Below are positions 33,904 through 41,272 of a stretch of DNA of 55,035 bases, piece after piece. Origin of the DNA: Thalassorhabdus alkalitolerans. GTDB taxonomy: Bacteria; Bacillota; Bacilli; Bacillales; Marinococcaceae. How positions within the stretch are numbered: the first letter of the stretch is position 1; each line of letters opens with the position of its first letter. The position numbers were made by a program, and so were the translations under genes. The notes under the pieces were generated by a model. It saw nothing but the letters and a program-made list of their open reading frames with translations, ran no database searches and was not told where the DNA came from. The stretch is taken from the NCBI RefSeq assembly GCF_042656585.1, contig NZ_JBHSPG010000002.1. The stretch is one strand, 5' to 3'.

Positions 33904-34404
33904 TTATGCGCCTTCTTCTTCCTTTTGGTCGGCAACTGCTTTGGTAGCCAAAGCAAAGTTGCGCATTGGAGCTTGAAGTACGCTGAGTAGCATAGAAACA
34001 AGTCCGTCGTGAGATGGTAGGTCGGCAAGCTGCTTGATTTCATCAAGGCTTACTACGCGTCCTTCAATCACGCCTGTTTTAATTTCCAGCGCCTCATGAT
34101 TTTTTGCAAAATTGTTAAGAACCTTAGCCGGCGCCACTACATCTTCTGTGCTTGTGGCGATAGCAGTTGGACCAACAAGATGCTCATCAAGGTCTGTTAG
34201 GTTTACTTGTTCAGTCGCACGGCGAGTCATTGTGTTTTTGTACACTTTGAAATCTACGCCAGCTTCACGCAATTGCTTACGAAGTTCAGTAGCTTCTGCC
34301 ACGTCAAGTCCACGGTAGTCTACAAGGATTGTAGAAACGCTATTTTCAAGCTTTTCTGCGATTTCGCTTACGACTTGCTGCTTCTGTTCAATTACTTTGC
34401 TCAT
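33904..34404 (-). CDS. rplJ: 50S ribosomal protein L10
   Basis: L10 anchors L7/L12 dimers on 23S rRNA and represses its own mRNA leader. The ATG at 34404, 7 bases after AGGAGG, gives 166 residues starting MSKVIEQKQQVVSEIAEKLE. The N-terminal rRNA-binding domain includes STILVDYRGLDVAEATELRK, and the C-terminal helix that holds L7/L12 follows (about 135-166). Confidence 0.98.
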   Translation of the reverse strand: MSKVIEQKQQVVSEIAEKLENSVSTILVDYRGLDVAEATELRKQLREAGVDFKVYKNTMTRRATEQVNLTDLDEHLVGPTAIATSTEDVVAPAKVLNNFAKNHEALEIKTGVIEGRVVSLDEIKQLADLPSHDGLVSMLLSVLQAPMRNFALATKAVADQKEEEGA

Positions 34405-34484
34405 CGTCACACCTCCTAGTCTTCATACATTATTACCACACGATGACAAGGCTTCTATTCATTCACCCTTTGGGCTTATGCAAT

Positions 34485-34650
34485 AAAAAAACCTTCATGT
34501 CCATAGACATGAAGGTTTGCTCTCATAATTATCCTATGTGATTTCTCACTAGGAATTATAGAAAACTACCTCGGCAGGAAGTTTAAGTGCGGCAAGCACT
34601 CCTGCTGTCTATGGTACGTCCGTATTGGTTTGTTTCAGGTTTCATACCTT
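34485..34650 (-). promoter_or_regulatory. L10 leader (rplJ-rplL autoregulatory element)
   Basis: A structured leader of about 165 nt precedes rplJ. Its core on the minus strand contains the paired segments CAGCAGGAGTGC and CTTCCTGCCG, as in known Firmicute L10 leaders (Rfam RF00557). It is followed by a strong terminator hairpin AAACCTTCATGTC/GACATGAAGGTTT with a run of seven T (34485-34518). Known mechanism: L10(L12)4 binding favours termination. The family assignment rests on position, core sequence and terminator. Confidence 0.85.
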
Positions 34651-34654
34651 TAAC

Positions 34655-34683
34655 AGTATATATATTTCAAAGTAAGACGTCAA
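34655..34683 (-). promoter_or_regulatory. Sigma-A promoter of rplJ-rplL
   Basis: TTGACG (34678-34683), 17-base spacer, TATACT (34655-34660) on the minus strand; five of six matches in both boxes. The -35 sits in the loop of a 6-bp hairpin TAAGAC/GTCTTA (34673-34689), whose stem includes the rplA stop codon. Confidence 0.82.
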
Positions 34684-34686
34684 GTC

Positions 34687-35391
34687 TTATTTTAGGTTCA
34701 AAGTAGAAGTAGATACTTTCACTCCAGGACCCATAGTAGAAGCAACTGCTACGCCCTTCATATACGTTCCTTTAGCAGCGGCAGGCTTAGCTTTTACCAG
34801 CGTCTCGATCACTGTGTTAAAGTTCTCTTGAAGCTTTTCAGTATCAAAAGAGATTTTACCGATTGGCGCGTGGATGTTACCAGACTTATCTGTGCGATAT
34901 TCAACTTTACCAGCCTTAATCTCACCTACAGCCTTTTCTACATCCATTGTTACCGTACCGGTTTTAGGGTTTGGCATTAGACCTTTAGGTCCAAGTACTT
35001 TACCTAGTCTACCAACTTGAGCCATCATGTCCGGTGTTGCAACAACAACATCAAACTCAAACCAGCCTTGTTGGATTTTGTTTACAAGATCATCTTCACC
35101 AACATAATCTGCTCCAGCAGCTTCTGCCTCTTGCGCTTTTGCACCTTTAGCAAAAACCAGGACACGTTGAGTTCTGCCAGTTCCGTGCGGAAGCACAACA
35201 GCTCCGCGGATTTGCTGGTCATTTTTCCTTGGGTCAACGCCAAGACGAACAGCCACTTCTACTGTTTCATCAAAAGAAGCAGGAGCAGTCTTTTTTACTA
35301 GCTCAATAGCTTCTTCGGCATTATATGCTTGTTCACGATCAATAAGCTTTACAGCATCTTGATACTTTTTACCTCTTTTAGCCAATTTCAT
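34687..35391 (-). CDS. rplA: 50S ribosomal protein L1
   Basis: L1 forms the mobile stalk that guides E-site tRNA out and acts as translational repressor of rplK-rplA in many bacteria. The 234-residue protein has the two-domain L1 fold, with AVVLPHGTGRTQRVLVFAKG and the signature GKVLGPKGLMPNPKTGTVT. It follows rplK after a 103-base gap containing a likely L1 binding hairpin. Confidence 0.98.
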   Translation of the reverse strand: MKLAKRGKKYQDAVKLIDREQAYNAEEAIELVKKTAPASFDETVEVAVRLGVDPRKNDQQIRGAVVLPHGTGRTQRVLVFAKGAKAQEAEAAGADYVGEDDLVNKIQQGWFEFDVVVATPDMMAQVGRLGKVLGPKGLMPNPKTGTVTMDVEKAVGEIKAGKVEYRTDKSGNIHAPIGKISFDTEKLQENFNTVIETLVKAKPAAAKGTYMKGVAVASTMGPGVKVSTSTLNLK

Positions 35392-35436
35392 TTCCTCCTC
35401 GTTGTGGTTTTAGCGGTTATACCTCCCACTAATAAA

Positions 35437-35475
35437 GGTTGCGTCGTCCAGTCATCTAGACGGGATCTCGCAACC
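35437..35475 (-). promoter_or_regulatory. Likely L1 operator hairpin between rplK and rplA
   Basis: On the minus strand a 7-bp stem GGTTGCG/CGCAACC closes an asymmetric internal region AGATCCCGTCTAGATGACTG, containing ATCCC and GATGA elements that resemble the L1 stalk rRNA. L1 is known to bind such structures in its own mRNA in several bacteria and archaea. The role here is inferred from structure and position. Confidence 0.6.
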
Positions 35476-35494
35476 CTTAATCAGGCAACGGCAA

Positions 35495-35920
35495 TTAGTC
35501 TTCGACTACAATGCCCATGCTTCTTGCTGTACCTTCAACCATAAGCATAGCTGCATCAATGTCAGCTGCGTTAAGATCTGGCATCTTTGTCTCAGCAATT
35601 TCACGTACTTTATCACGCTTAATCGTTGCTACTTTGTTCTTGTTAGGTTCACCAGAACCGCTTTCCACTCCAGCAGCTTTCTTTAGAAGAACAGCAGCGG
35701 GTGGAGTTTTTGTGATGAAAGTAAACGAACGATCTTCATATACACTAATTTCTACAGGAATGATCATTCCTGCTTGATCAGCAGTACGAGCATTGAATTC
35801 CTTACAGAATCCCATGATATTTACTCCAGCTTGTCCTAGTGCCGGTCCTACTGGCGGAGCCGGATTCGCTTTCCCTGCAGGAATCTGCAATTTAACGACT
35901 TTCTCGACTTTTTTAGCCAC
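35495..35920 (-). CDS. rplK: 50S ribosomal protein L11
   Basis: L11 forms the base of the GTPase-associated centre and is needed for stringent-response activation by Rel. The GTG at 35920, 8 bases after GGAGG, gives the standard 141 residues (AKKVEKVVKLQIPAGKANPA). The longer open frame has no family match. The N-terminal domain has the thiostrepton-site prolines (GKANPAPPVGPALGQAG) and the C-terminal domain ends VEGTARSMGIVVED. Confidence 0.97.
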   Translation of the reverse strand: MAKKVEKVVKLQIPAGKANPAPPVGPALGQAGVNIMGFCKEFNARTADQAGMIIPVEISVYEDRSFTFITKTPPAAVLLKKAAGVESGSGEPNKNKVATIKRDKVREIAETKMPDLNAADIDAAMLMVEGTARSMGIVVED

Positions 35921-35945
35921 GCGACACACCTCCTTAGTCCGTGAT

Positions 35946-36002
35946 GTGGTTTCTCGGGCAAGAGCCCTCCCACTCGAAAACGAACTTGATATCACAAGTT
36001 CG
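35946..36002 (-). promoter_or_regulatory. rplK leader: terminator-like hairpin plus second structure
   Basis: First comes an 8-bp perfect hairpin CGAACTTG/CAAGTTCG (35981-36002) followed by TTTT, which resembles a weak terminator. It is followed by a composite stem GTGG/CCAC enclosing GGGC-TCTT-GCCC (35946-35973), then the rplK ribosome-binding site. The order hairpin, T-run, second hairpin suggests an attenuated or protein-controlled leader between nusG and rplK-rplA. Confidence 0.5.
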
Positions 36003-36031
36003 TTTGTTGAAGCTTATTTCAAACATTAAAA

Positions 36032-36060
36032 ATCTTATCACTTCGCGAGAGGAACTGCAA
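36032..36060 (-). promoter_or_regulatory. Candidate promoter of rplK-rplA
   Basis: TTGCAG (36055-36060), 17-base spacer, TAAGAT (36032-36037) with an extended -10 TG one base upstream. Matches are modest; it lies immediately after the nusG stop. Confidence 0.45.
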
Positions 36061-36068
36061 GTCCAAAT

Positions 36069-36602
36069 TTAAATCTTTTCAACCTGATGAAACTCCAGCT
36101 CCACAGGAGTCTCCCTGCCAAACATATTGACATGCACCTTTACTTTTTGCTTTTCTGTATTAATATCTTCAATGGTGCCGGTAAAGTCAGCAAATGGTCC
36201 TTCTTTCACCTTCACTGTTTCTTTAAGGTCAAAGTCCACCTCTGCTTTCGGAGCATCCACACCCATTTGCTTCAAAATGTTATCTACTTCATCAGGAAGC
36301 AAAGGAGTCGGCTTGGAGCCTGCTCCTGCAGAGCCTACGAATCCAGTCACCCCCGGAGTGTTTCGAACTACGTACCAGGAGTCATCTGTCATCACCATTT
36401 CTACAATGACGTACCCTGGAAAGACCTTGCGAGTGACCGCTTTGCTTTTTCCGTTTTTCACTTCCGTTTCTTCTTCAACCGGAACAAGCACGCGGAAAAT
36501 CTTATCGGTCATCTCCATGGACTCTACCCTTTTTTCCAGGTTCGTTTTTACTTTGTTTTCATATCCAGAATATGTGTGTACTACAAACCAATTTTTCTCC
36601 AT
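36069..36602 (-). CDS. nusG: Transcription termination/antitermination factor NusG
   Basis: NusG binds the RNA polymerase clamp and affects pausing and termination. The ATG at 36602 gives 177 residues (MEKNWFVVHTYSGYENKVKT). The NGN domain (about 1-105) has FPGYVIVEMVMTDDSWYVVR; the KOW domain (about 125-177) has VKEGPFADFTGTIEDI. No Shine-Dalgarno sits at normal distance: AGGAGGG lies 24 bases upstream and is separated by a small GGAC/GTCC hairpin. A TTG two codons earlier is an alternative start. Confidence 0.97.
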   Translation of the reverse strand: MEKNWFVVHTYSGYENKVKTNLEKRVESMEMTDKIFRVLVPVEEETEVKNGKSKAVTRKVFPGYVIVEMVMTDDSWYVVRNTPGVTGFVGSAGAGSKPTPLLPDEVDNILKQMGVDAPKAEVDFDLKETVKVKEGPFADFTGTIEDINTEKQKVKVHVNMFGRETPVELEFHQVEKI

Positions 36603-36656
36603 GTTCAAGTGGACGGTATGTCCTTCCCTCCTAACTAACAGGGGTCAGTTCAGCTA

Positions 36657-36851
36657 TTAATCCAAGAATGTACGAACAAGGGTAGACAATCCTAAGTCTA
36701 CCACGGCGAAGAAAATTGAAATAAAGAAAACCGTTGCAAGAACCACACCGGTATATTTTATTAACTCTTTACGAGTGGGCCAGGTAACCCGCTTCATTTC
36801 CCTGCCTACATCCCGTAAAAACTTCCCCGTATTTTTTACGCCGCTCGCCAT
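36657..36851 (-). CDS. secE: Preprotein translocase subunit SecE
   Basis: SecE clamps the SecY channel. The ATG at 36851, after GGAGGTGG, gives a 64-residue short-form protein with a conserved amphipathic segment (EMKRVTWPTRKELIKYTGVV) and one transmembrane helix (about 33-58). It is followed by nusG 54 bases downstream, the usual secE-nusG pair. Confidence 0.97.
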   Translation of the reverse strand: MASGVKNTGKFLRDVGREMKRVTWPTRKELIKYTGVVLATVFFISIFFAVVDLGLSTLVRTFLD

Positions 36852-37010
36852 AAGTGCCACCTCCAAAGCTTATGAGCCTCCTAAACCTACATGTCAATGA
36901 AACTATCTCTATACGAACCTTCACCGGTTTAAGATTCTCTGCAACAGAAAGCACAGCTCTTACGCTCCATCCTCTCCAATATTGGAGGAGATTATCCCTG
37001 GCTATTTATG

Positions 37011-37034
37011 AAAAAACCGCCTTTCGGCCTGGCT
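37011..37034 (-). terminator. Intrinsic terminator after rpmG
   Basis: Minus-strand hairpin AGCC-AG-GCC-GAAA-GGC-GGTT with a 2-base bulge and a tetraloop, followed by six T. It lies 54 bases beyond the rpmG stop and separates it from secE-nusG. Confidence 0.75.
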
Positions 37035-37087
37035 GTTCATTCCTTGCCTTCAAACAGTATATTTATAAATAAAAAAACAACCGCAGA

Positions 37088-37234
37088 TTACTTTGTCTCA
37101 CGATGAAGGCTATGCATATTACACTGTTTGCAAAACTTCTTCACCTCAATGCGGCCGGTCTCTGTCTGCTTCTTTTCAGTTGTATAGTTTCTGGCAAAGC
37201 ACTGTCCACATGAGAGTACCACTTTCCTCCGCAT
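37088..37234 (-). CDS. rpmG: 50S ribosomal protein L33, zinc-binding form
   Basis: A 48-residue gene found by position between sigH and secE. Translation from the ATG at 37234 gives MRRKVVLSCGQCFARNYTTE, with a zinc ribbon C9, C12, C35, C38 complete (C+ form). Its AGGAGG site and a promoter with consensus -35 lie upstream. This matches the rpmGB position of B. subtilis. Confidence 0.95.
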   Translation of the reverse strand: MRRKVVLSCGQCFARNYTTEKKQTETGRIEVKKFCKQCNMHSLHRETK

Positions 37235-37284
37235 TGAGCACCTCCTAAGTAAGCTCACACTTCGTCATATGCATGCGCTTAATC

Positions 37285-37313
37285 ACCATATCATACAGGA
37301 ATTTCACTGTCAA
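37285..37313 (-). promoter_or_regulatory. Sigma-A promoter of rpmG
   Basis: Consensus -35 TTGACA (37308-37313), 17-base spacer, -10 TATGGT (37285-37290), on the minus strand, about 50 bases upstream of the rpmG start and downstream of the sigH terminator. Confidence 0.75.
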
Positions 37314-37345
37314 TCAGCTGGAGGAAAGGGCCGAATTTTACCCTC

Positions 37346-37389
37346 AAAAAAACAAGGCAGCTGTCAAAGGATAAGCATGCCTTGTTTTT
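37346..37389 (-). terminator. Intrinsic terminator after sigH
   Basis: Minus-strand hairpin with 12-bp arms AAAAACAAGGCA/TGCCTTGTTTTT, followed by further T, 50 bases past the sigH stop. Confidence 0.85.
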
Positions 37390-37438
37390 CAGTTATGAAT
37401 ATTTCGAAAATAAATGGTGAACGTTTTTCCTTTTACAC

Positions 37439-38089
37439 TTATAAAGTTACGCCCTTTACTTCCATGTATCTTTCAAGCTTTCGTTTGACTCTTTGTAAAG
37501 CGTTGTCAATTGATTTCACGTGTCTGTTTAAGTCAGTCGAGATTTCTTGATAGGATCTTCCATCCAGATAAAGCATAAGTACCTTTTGTTCCAGGTCACT
37601 TAGTATTTCACTCATTTTCAGTTCGATGTCGTCAAACTCTTCCTGATTAATAATCAGCTCTTCCGGGTCACTTACACGAGATCCGCATATGACATCCAGC
37701 AGAGTTCTATCTGATTCATCATCATAAAGGGGCTTGTCCAAGGAAACATAGGAATTAAGCGGCATGTGTTTCTGCCGTGTTGCCGTTTTAATTGCAGTAA
37801 TAATTTGCCTGGTAATACATAGTTCAGCAAAAGCTCTAAAGGAGGAAAGCTTGTCTCCTTTAAAATCGCGAATCGACTTATAAAGCCCAATCATACCTTC
37901 TTGAACAATGTCTTCATGATCAGCCCCTATGAGAAAATAGGATCTCGCTTTTGCGCGCACAAAGTTCTTATATTTATTAATTAAAAACTCAAGTGCTGCT
38001 GTGTCTCCATTACGAACGCTTGCCACTAGTGCTTCATCTTCAGCCTTATTGAAATGGTGCTGCTTTGCATCTTTGAGGTCTGTGCCCAA
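37439..38089 (-). CDS. sigH: RNA polymerase sigma-H factor
   Basis: Alternative sigma factor for the transition to stationary phase, competence and the start of sporulation. The 216-residue sigma-70 type protein has region 2 (YKNFVRAKARSYFLIGADHE, then DIVQEGMIGLYKSI) and the region 4 helix-turn-helix (DGRSYQEISTDLNRHVKSID). The start is TTG at 38089 after a GGGGG-containing site, with a short N-terminal tail unlike B. subtilis. Its presence suggests a spore-forming ancestry. It has its own promoter and terminator. Confidence 0.96.
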   Translation of the reverse strand: MGTDLKDAKQHHFNKAEDEALVASVRNGDTAALEFLINKYKNFVRAKARSYFLIGADHEDIVQEGMIGLYKSIRDFKGDKLSSFRAFAELCITRQIITAIKTATRQKHMPLNSYVSLDKPLYDDESDRTLLDVICGSRVSDPEELIINQEEFDDIELKMSEILSDLEQKVLMLYLDGRSYQEISTDLNRHVKSIDNALQRVKRKLERYMEVKGVTL

Positions 38090-38117
38090 TACAATCCCCC
38101 CGCCTCGACTGATTGTA

Positions 38118-38131
38118 TATTTCTAGAAATA
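38118..38131. promoter_or_regulatory. Palindrome at the sigH transcription start
   Basis: TATTTCTAGAAATA is a 14-bp perfect palindrome abutting the sigH -10 box and covering the predicted start site. The position fits a repressor operator. In B. subtilis sigH is repressed by AbrB, which has no simple palindromic site, so the binding factor is unknown. Confidence 0.45.
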
Positions 38132-38161
38132 ATTATAAATCACCGTGAAACCAAGCGTCAA
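38132..38161 (-). promoter_or_regulatory. Sigma-A promoter of sigH
   Basis: TTGACG (38156-38161), 18-base spacer, perfect TATAAT (38132-38137), on the minus strand, immediately after the rae1 stop. Confidence 0.85.
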
Positions 38162-38165
38162 CTAC

Positions 38166-38684
38166 TCATCGGCCTTCTCGACGCCATTTGTCAAAAATTT
38201 CAGCAATTTCTTTTGATATGGGCAATTTCGTCTCAATTCGACGCTCTTTTGTCTCTTGTACTTGTCGAGAAATGCCTTCCTCCACCAGCTCCATTTCTAT
38301 GCGAAGCTCCCGGGCTGACTTTCTCAGGGCCCCGCTTCCAAAAATCAAAGACTGCTCCGCATAGTCTGAAGTGGCGACATGTACTCGCGTTTCTACATTT
38401 TTAATTTCTCTTACAAGCTTTTCTATTCTTTCATCTGCTGTTTCATTCTCTCTTGTGTACACTACATCAATCCGGTAGTTAAGGTACTTCTTTCCCACGC
38501 CAGGAACCATGTGAGCATCAAAAATGACCTTTACCTCCCACCCCTTGAACGCTTGGTACTCAGCCATTTTTTCAATTAACAAGTCCCGGGCCTGGGCGAG
38601 GTCCTTTTCCCTTAATTCTTTTAACTCCGGCCAGTCCCCGATAATGTTGTAGCCATCAACAAGCAAGACATCCTTCATTTCCAT
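38166..38684 (-). CDS. rae1: Ribosome-associated endoribonuclease Rae1 (YacP, NYN/PIN domain)
   Basis: Rae1 cleaves mRNA in the ribosomal A site in B. subtilis. The protein (about 172 residues) has the NYN/PIN fold: LLVDGYNIIGDWPEL with a catalytic aspartate near the N-terminus, VIFDAH, and VATSDYAEQ. The ATG at 38684 is 4 bases after AAGGG; ATG 38678 and a TTG at 38699 are alternatives. The chosen start slightly precedes the rlmB stop (38686) with a gap of one base. It belongs to the cysES-mrnC-rlmB-rae1 operon. Confidence 0.93.
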   Translation of the reverse strand: MEMKDVLLVDGYNIIGDWPELKELREKDLAQARDLLIEKMAEYQAFKGWEVKVIFDAHMVPGVGKKYLNYRIDVVYTRENETADERIEKLVREIKNVETRVHVATSDYAEQSLIFGSGALRKSARELRIEMELVEEGISRQVQETKERRIETKLPISKEIAEIFDKWRREGR

Positions 38685-38685
38685 T

Positions 38686-39435
38686 TTACCCTTGTCCAAT
38701 CGGCTTCCGTTTTCTCAGTACTTCAAACATTAACAAGCTGGCTGCTACCGACGCATTTAGTGATGTGACATGCCCTGTCATGGGAATACTTAGAAGAAAG
38801 TCACACTTCTCTTTTACCAGCCTGCTCATCCCTTTTCCTTCACTTCCAATCACCAGGCCAACAGGCATATCCCCGTCCCATTCACGGAAATCCTGCTTTC
38901 CTTTTGCATCAGTCCCTGCAAGCCACAGTCCTTTTTCCTTAAGCTCATCCATAGTCCGGGCCAGGTTTGTTACCCGCACGACCGGGACATGCTCAATCGC
39001 TCCAGTAGACGACTTTGCTACTGCCTGCGTTAAACCGACTGACCTGCGCTTTGGAATGATCACACCGTGGGCACCCGCTGCGTCTGCCGTTCGCAGAATA
39101 GACCCTAAATTATGAGGATCGGCAATTTCATCCAGTAGCAAAAAGAAAGGGTCTTCCCCTTTGTCACGCGCTTTCTTAAAAAGATCTTCAAGCTGTGCAT
39201 ATTCATAAGCCGCCACAGAAGCCACCACCCCTTGGTGACGGTTATTGCCGGCAAGCTCATCAAGTTTTTTCCGGGGAGAAGGCTGTACAAGAACTCCATT
39301 TTCCTTGGCAAGATCAAATACTTGTTTCATCTGCCCTTTCCCGGCACCTTCAGCTGTCCACACTTTATTAATCGGCCTGCCTGCTCGTAAGGCTTCCAGG
39401 ACAGCGTTTTTGCCTGTGATCCACTCCTCACTCAT
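38686..39435 (-). CDS. rlmB: 23S rRNA (guanosine-2'-O-)-methyltransferase RlmB (SpoU family)
   Basis: SPOUT-class enzyme expected to methylate the ribose of G2251 (E. coli numbering) in the peptidyl transferase loop. The 249-residue protein has an N-terminal L30e-like RNA-binding domain (about 5-80) and the SpoU domain. Its three motifs are NLGSILRTADAAGAHGVIIP, VIGSEGKGMSRLV and IPMTGHVTSLNASVAASLLM. The ATG follows AAGGAG and overlaps the mrnC stop by 4 bases. Confidence 0.94.
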   Translation of the reverse strand: MSEEWITGKNAVLEALRAGRPINKVWTAEGAGKGQMKQVFDLAKENGVLVQPSPRKKLDELAGNNRHQGVVASVAAYEYAQLEDLFKKARDKGEDPFFLLLDEIADPHNLGSILRTADAAGAHGVIIPKRRSVGLTQAVAKSSTGAIEHVPVVRVTNLARTMDELKEKGLWLAGTDAKGKQDFREWDGDMPVGLVIGSEGKGMSRLVKEKCDFLLSIPMTGHVTSLNASVAASLLMFEVLRKRKPIGQG

Positions 39436-39869
39436 GACTTCTCACTCCTTTCCTGTTCTTCTTCCACGAGGGTAAATGTATAGTAAATAATTCTCTCCAA
39501 GCGTTCCTTGCGTTCCAGGAAGTATAAAAAACCTAGCAGCGCTTCAAAGGCTGTACTGTGCCTGTACGTGTTTTGATCCGTATTTTTCGGCACAGTTCCA
39601 GACTTCGCGTTTCTCCCTCTTCTCACCACTGCCTCTTCTTCCTCTGTAAGTTCCTGCTTATCTAAAAGGCTTCTTACCGCCCGGGCTTGTGCCTTTGCGG
39701 AAACATACGACGTGGTGGTCTGGTGAAGCTTCTGAGGTCGTACTCTACCGCGGGCGATAAGATGATGTCTGACGTACATATCGTAAATAGCATCCCCCAT
39801 ATAAGCGAGGGCCAAAGCATTTAACTGCCGGGCATCTACTTGCTTCTCTCCTCGTTCCTCGTCCAGCAT
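39432..39869 (-). CDS. mrnC: Mini-ribonuclease III
   Basis: Dimeric RNase III-like enzyme without a double-stranded RNA-binding domain; it matures 23S rRNA ends. The 145-residue protein is a single RNase III domain with the catalytic-helix motif LALAYMGDAIYDMYVRHHLI and the second catalytic acidic cluster near FEALLGFLYFLERKERL. It starts 5 bases after cysS. Confidence 0.95.
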   Translation of the reverse strand: MLDEERGEKQVDARQLNALALAYMGDAIYDMYVRHHLIARGRVRPQKLHQTTTSYVSAKAQARAVRSLLDKQELTEEEEAVVRRGRNAKSGTVPKNTDQNTYRHSTAFEALLGFLYFLERKERLERIIYYTFTLVEEEQERSEKS

Positions 39870-39874
39870 TTACC

Positions 39875-41272
39875 TCACCCTCTTTTCCAGCGAGTTCCTT
39901 GAGGAGTGTCCTCCAGGATGATTCCCTGCTCCTTTAAATCATCTCGAATTTTGTCGGCTAATGTAAAATCACGATTTTTCCTCGCTTGAATACGCTTTTG
40001 AATCAAAGCCTCTATCTCTTCATCAAGGATTTCTTTCTCTTCTTCTACGGTCAGGCCAAGAATATCTCCTATTTCTTTGATTATCCCTATAAAGGCGGAA
40101 AGGACCTTCTTGGAGGAATGCTCAGCCTGCATGCAGCGATTGGCTTCCTTGACTATATCAAAAAGCACAGCAATTCCATTGGCGGAATTAAAGTCATCAT
40201 CCATTTCTTTGATAAAAGTCTTTTTGTGCTGATCAATCAATTTCAACCACTCTTCTTCGTCTCCAGCGTCTGCACTTTCTTCCAAGCGGTGTTCAAGGTT
40301 GCTGACCGTGGATTTAATCCGGTCCAGGCTGCTTTTTGCACTCTCTAATAATTCACTGCTGAAATTAATAGGAGTACGGTAATGTGCCTGCAGCATAAAG
40401 AAACGAACCACATCGGCCGGATGTTCCTTAATAATGTCATGCACAAGTACGAAGTTACCAAGAGATTTCGACATTTTTTCATTATCTACTTTAATATACC
40501 CATTATGCATCCAGTAATTAGCCATCGCCTTTCCAGTAAGGGCTTCTGACTGTGCAATTTCATTTTCGTGATGAGGAAAAGCAAGATCCTGTCCTCCTGC
40601 GTGTATATCTATCGTATCACCAAGGTATTTTTTTACCATGGCAGAACATTCAATATGCCACCCTGGACGACCCTTTCCCCATGGGCTATCCCAGGAAATT
40701 TCCCCCTCTTTCGCTTTTTTCCATAGTACAAAATCCAGAGGATCTTTCTTCTTTTCTCCCACCTCTATCCGAGAGCCAAGCTGAAGGTCTTCAATGGATT
40801 GATCTGAAAGTTTCCCATAACTGTCAAATGCTTTTGTTTTAAAATAAACGTCTCCCTCCGCTTCGTATGCATACCCTTTATCCTCCAAAAGAGTGATGAA
40901 AGTAATAATGTCCTCCATGGTGTCAGTAACTCGCGGGTGAAGATCGGCTTCCTTGACTCCGAGGGCCTTTGTATCCTCATGATAAGCCTCAATAAATTTT
41001 TCAGCTAATGCAGGGACCTCTTCTCCCAATTGATTCGCCGCTTTTATAATCTTATCGTCGACATCAGTAAAGTTAGAGATATACATTACCTCGTAACCTT
41101 TGTAGTCCAGATACCTGCGTACCATATCAAAGACAATGGCAGGCCGGGCGTTTCCTATGTGAATATAGTTATAAACCGTTGGACCGCAGACGTACATTTT
41201 CACTTTGTTTTCTTCCAGCGGTTTGAAGGGTTCTTTCTTTCTAGTTAGCGTATTATAAATGCTTACTGTCAT
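39875..41272 (-). CDS. cysS: Cysteinyl-tRNA synthetase
   Basis: Class I synthetase charging tRNA-Cys. The 465-residue monomer has the first zinc ligand C29 in YVCGPTVYNYIHIGNARP with HIGN at 38-41, the other ligands in the segment WHIECSAMV and HENE, and KMSKSLGNF. The ATG overlaps the cysE stop by 4 bases. The upstream Cys T-box senses the same tRNA that this enzyme charges. Confidence 0.98.
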   Translation of the reverse strand: MTVSIYNTLTRKKEPFKPLEENKVKMYVCGPTVYNYIHIGNARPAIVFDMVRRYLDYKGYEVMYISNFTDVDDKIIKAANQLGEEVPALAEKFIEAYHEDTKALGVKEADLHPRVTDTMEDIITFITLLEDKGYAYEAEGDVYFKTKAFDSYGKLSDQSIEDLQLGSRIEVGEKKKDPLDFVLWKKAKEGEISWDSPWGKGRPGWHIECSAMVKKYLGDTIDIHAGGQDLAFPHHENEIAQSEALTGKAMANYWMHNGYIKVDNEKMSKSLGNFVLVHDIIKEHPADVVRFFMLQAHYRTPINFSSELLESAKSSLDRIKSTVSNLEHRLEESADAGDEEEWLKLIDQHKKTFIKEMDDDFNSANGIAVLFDIVKEANRCMQAEHSSKKVLSAFIGIIKEIGDILGLTVEEEKEILDEEIEALIQKRIQARKNRDFTLADKIRDDLKEQGIILEDTPQGTRWKRG

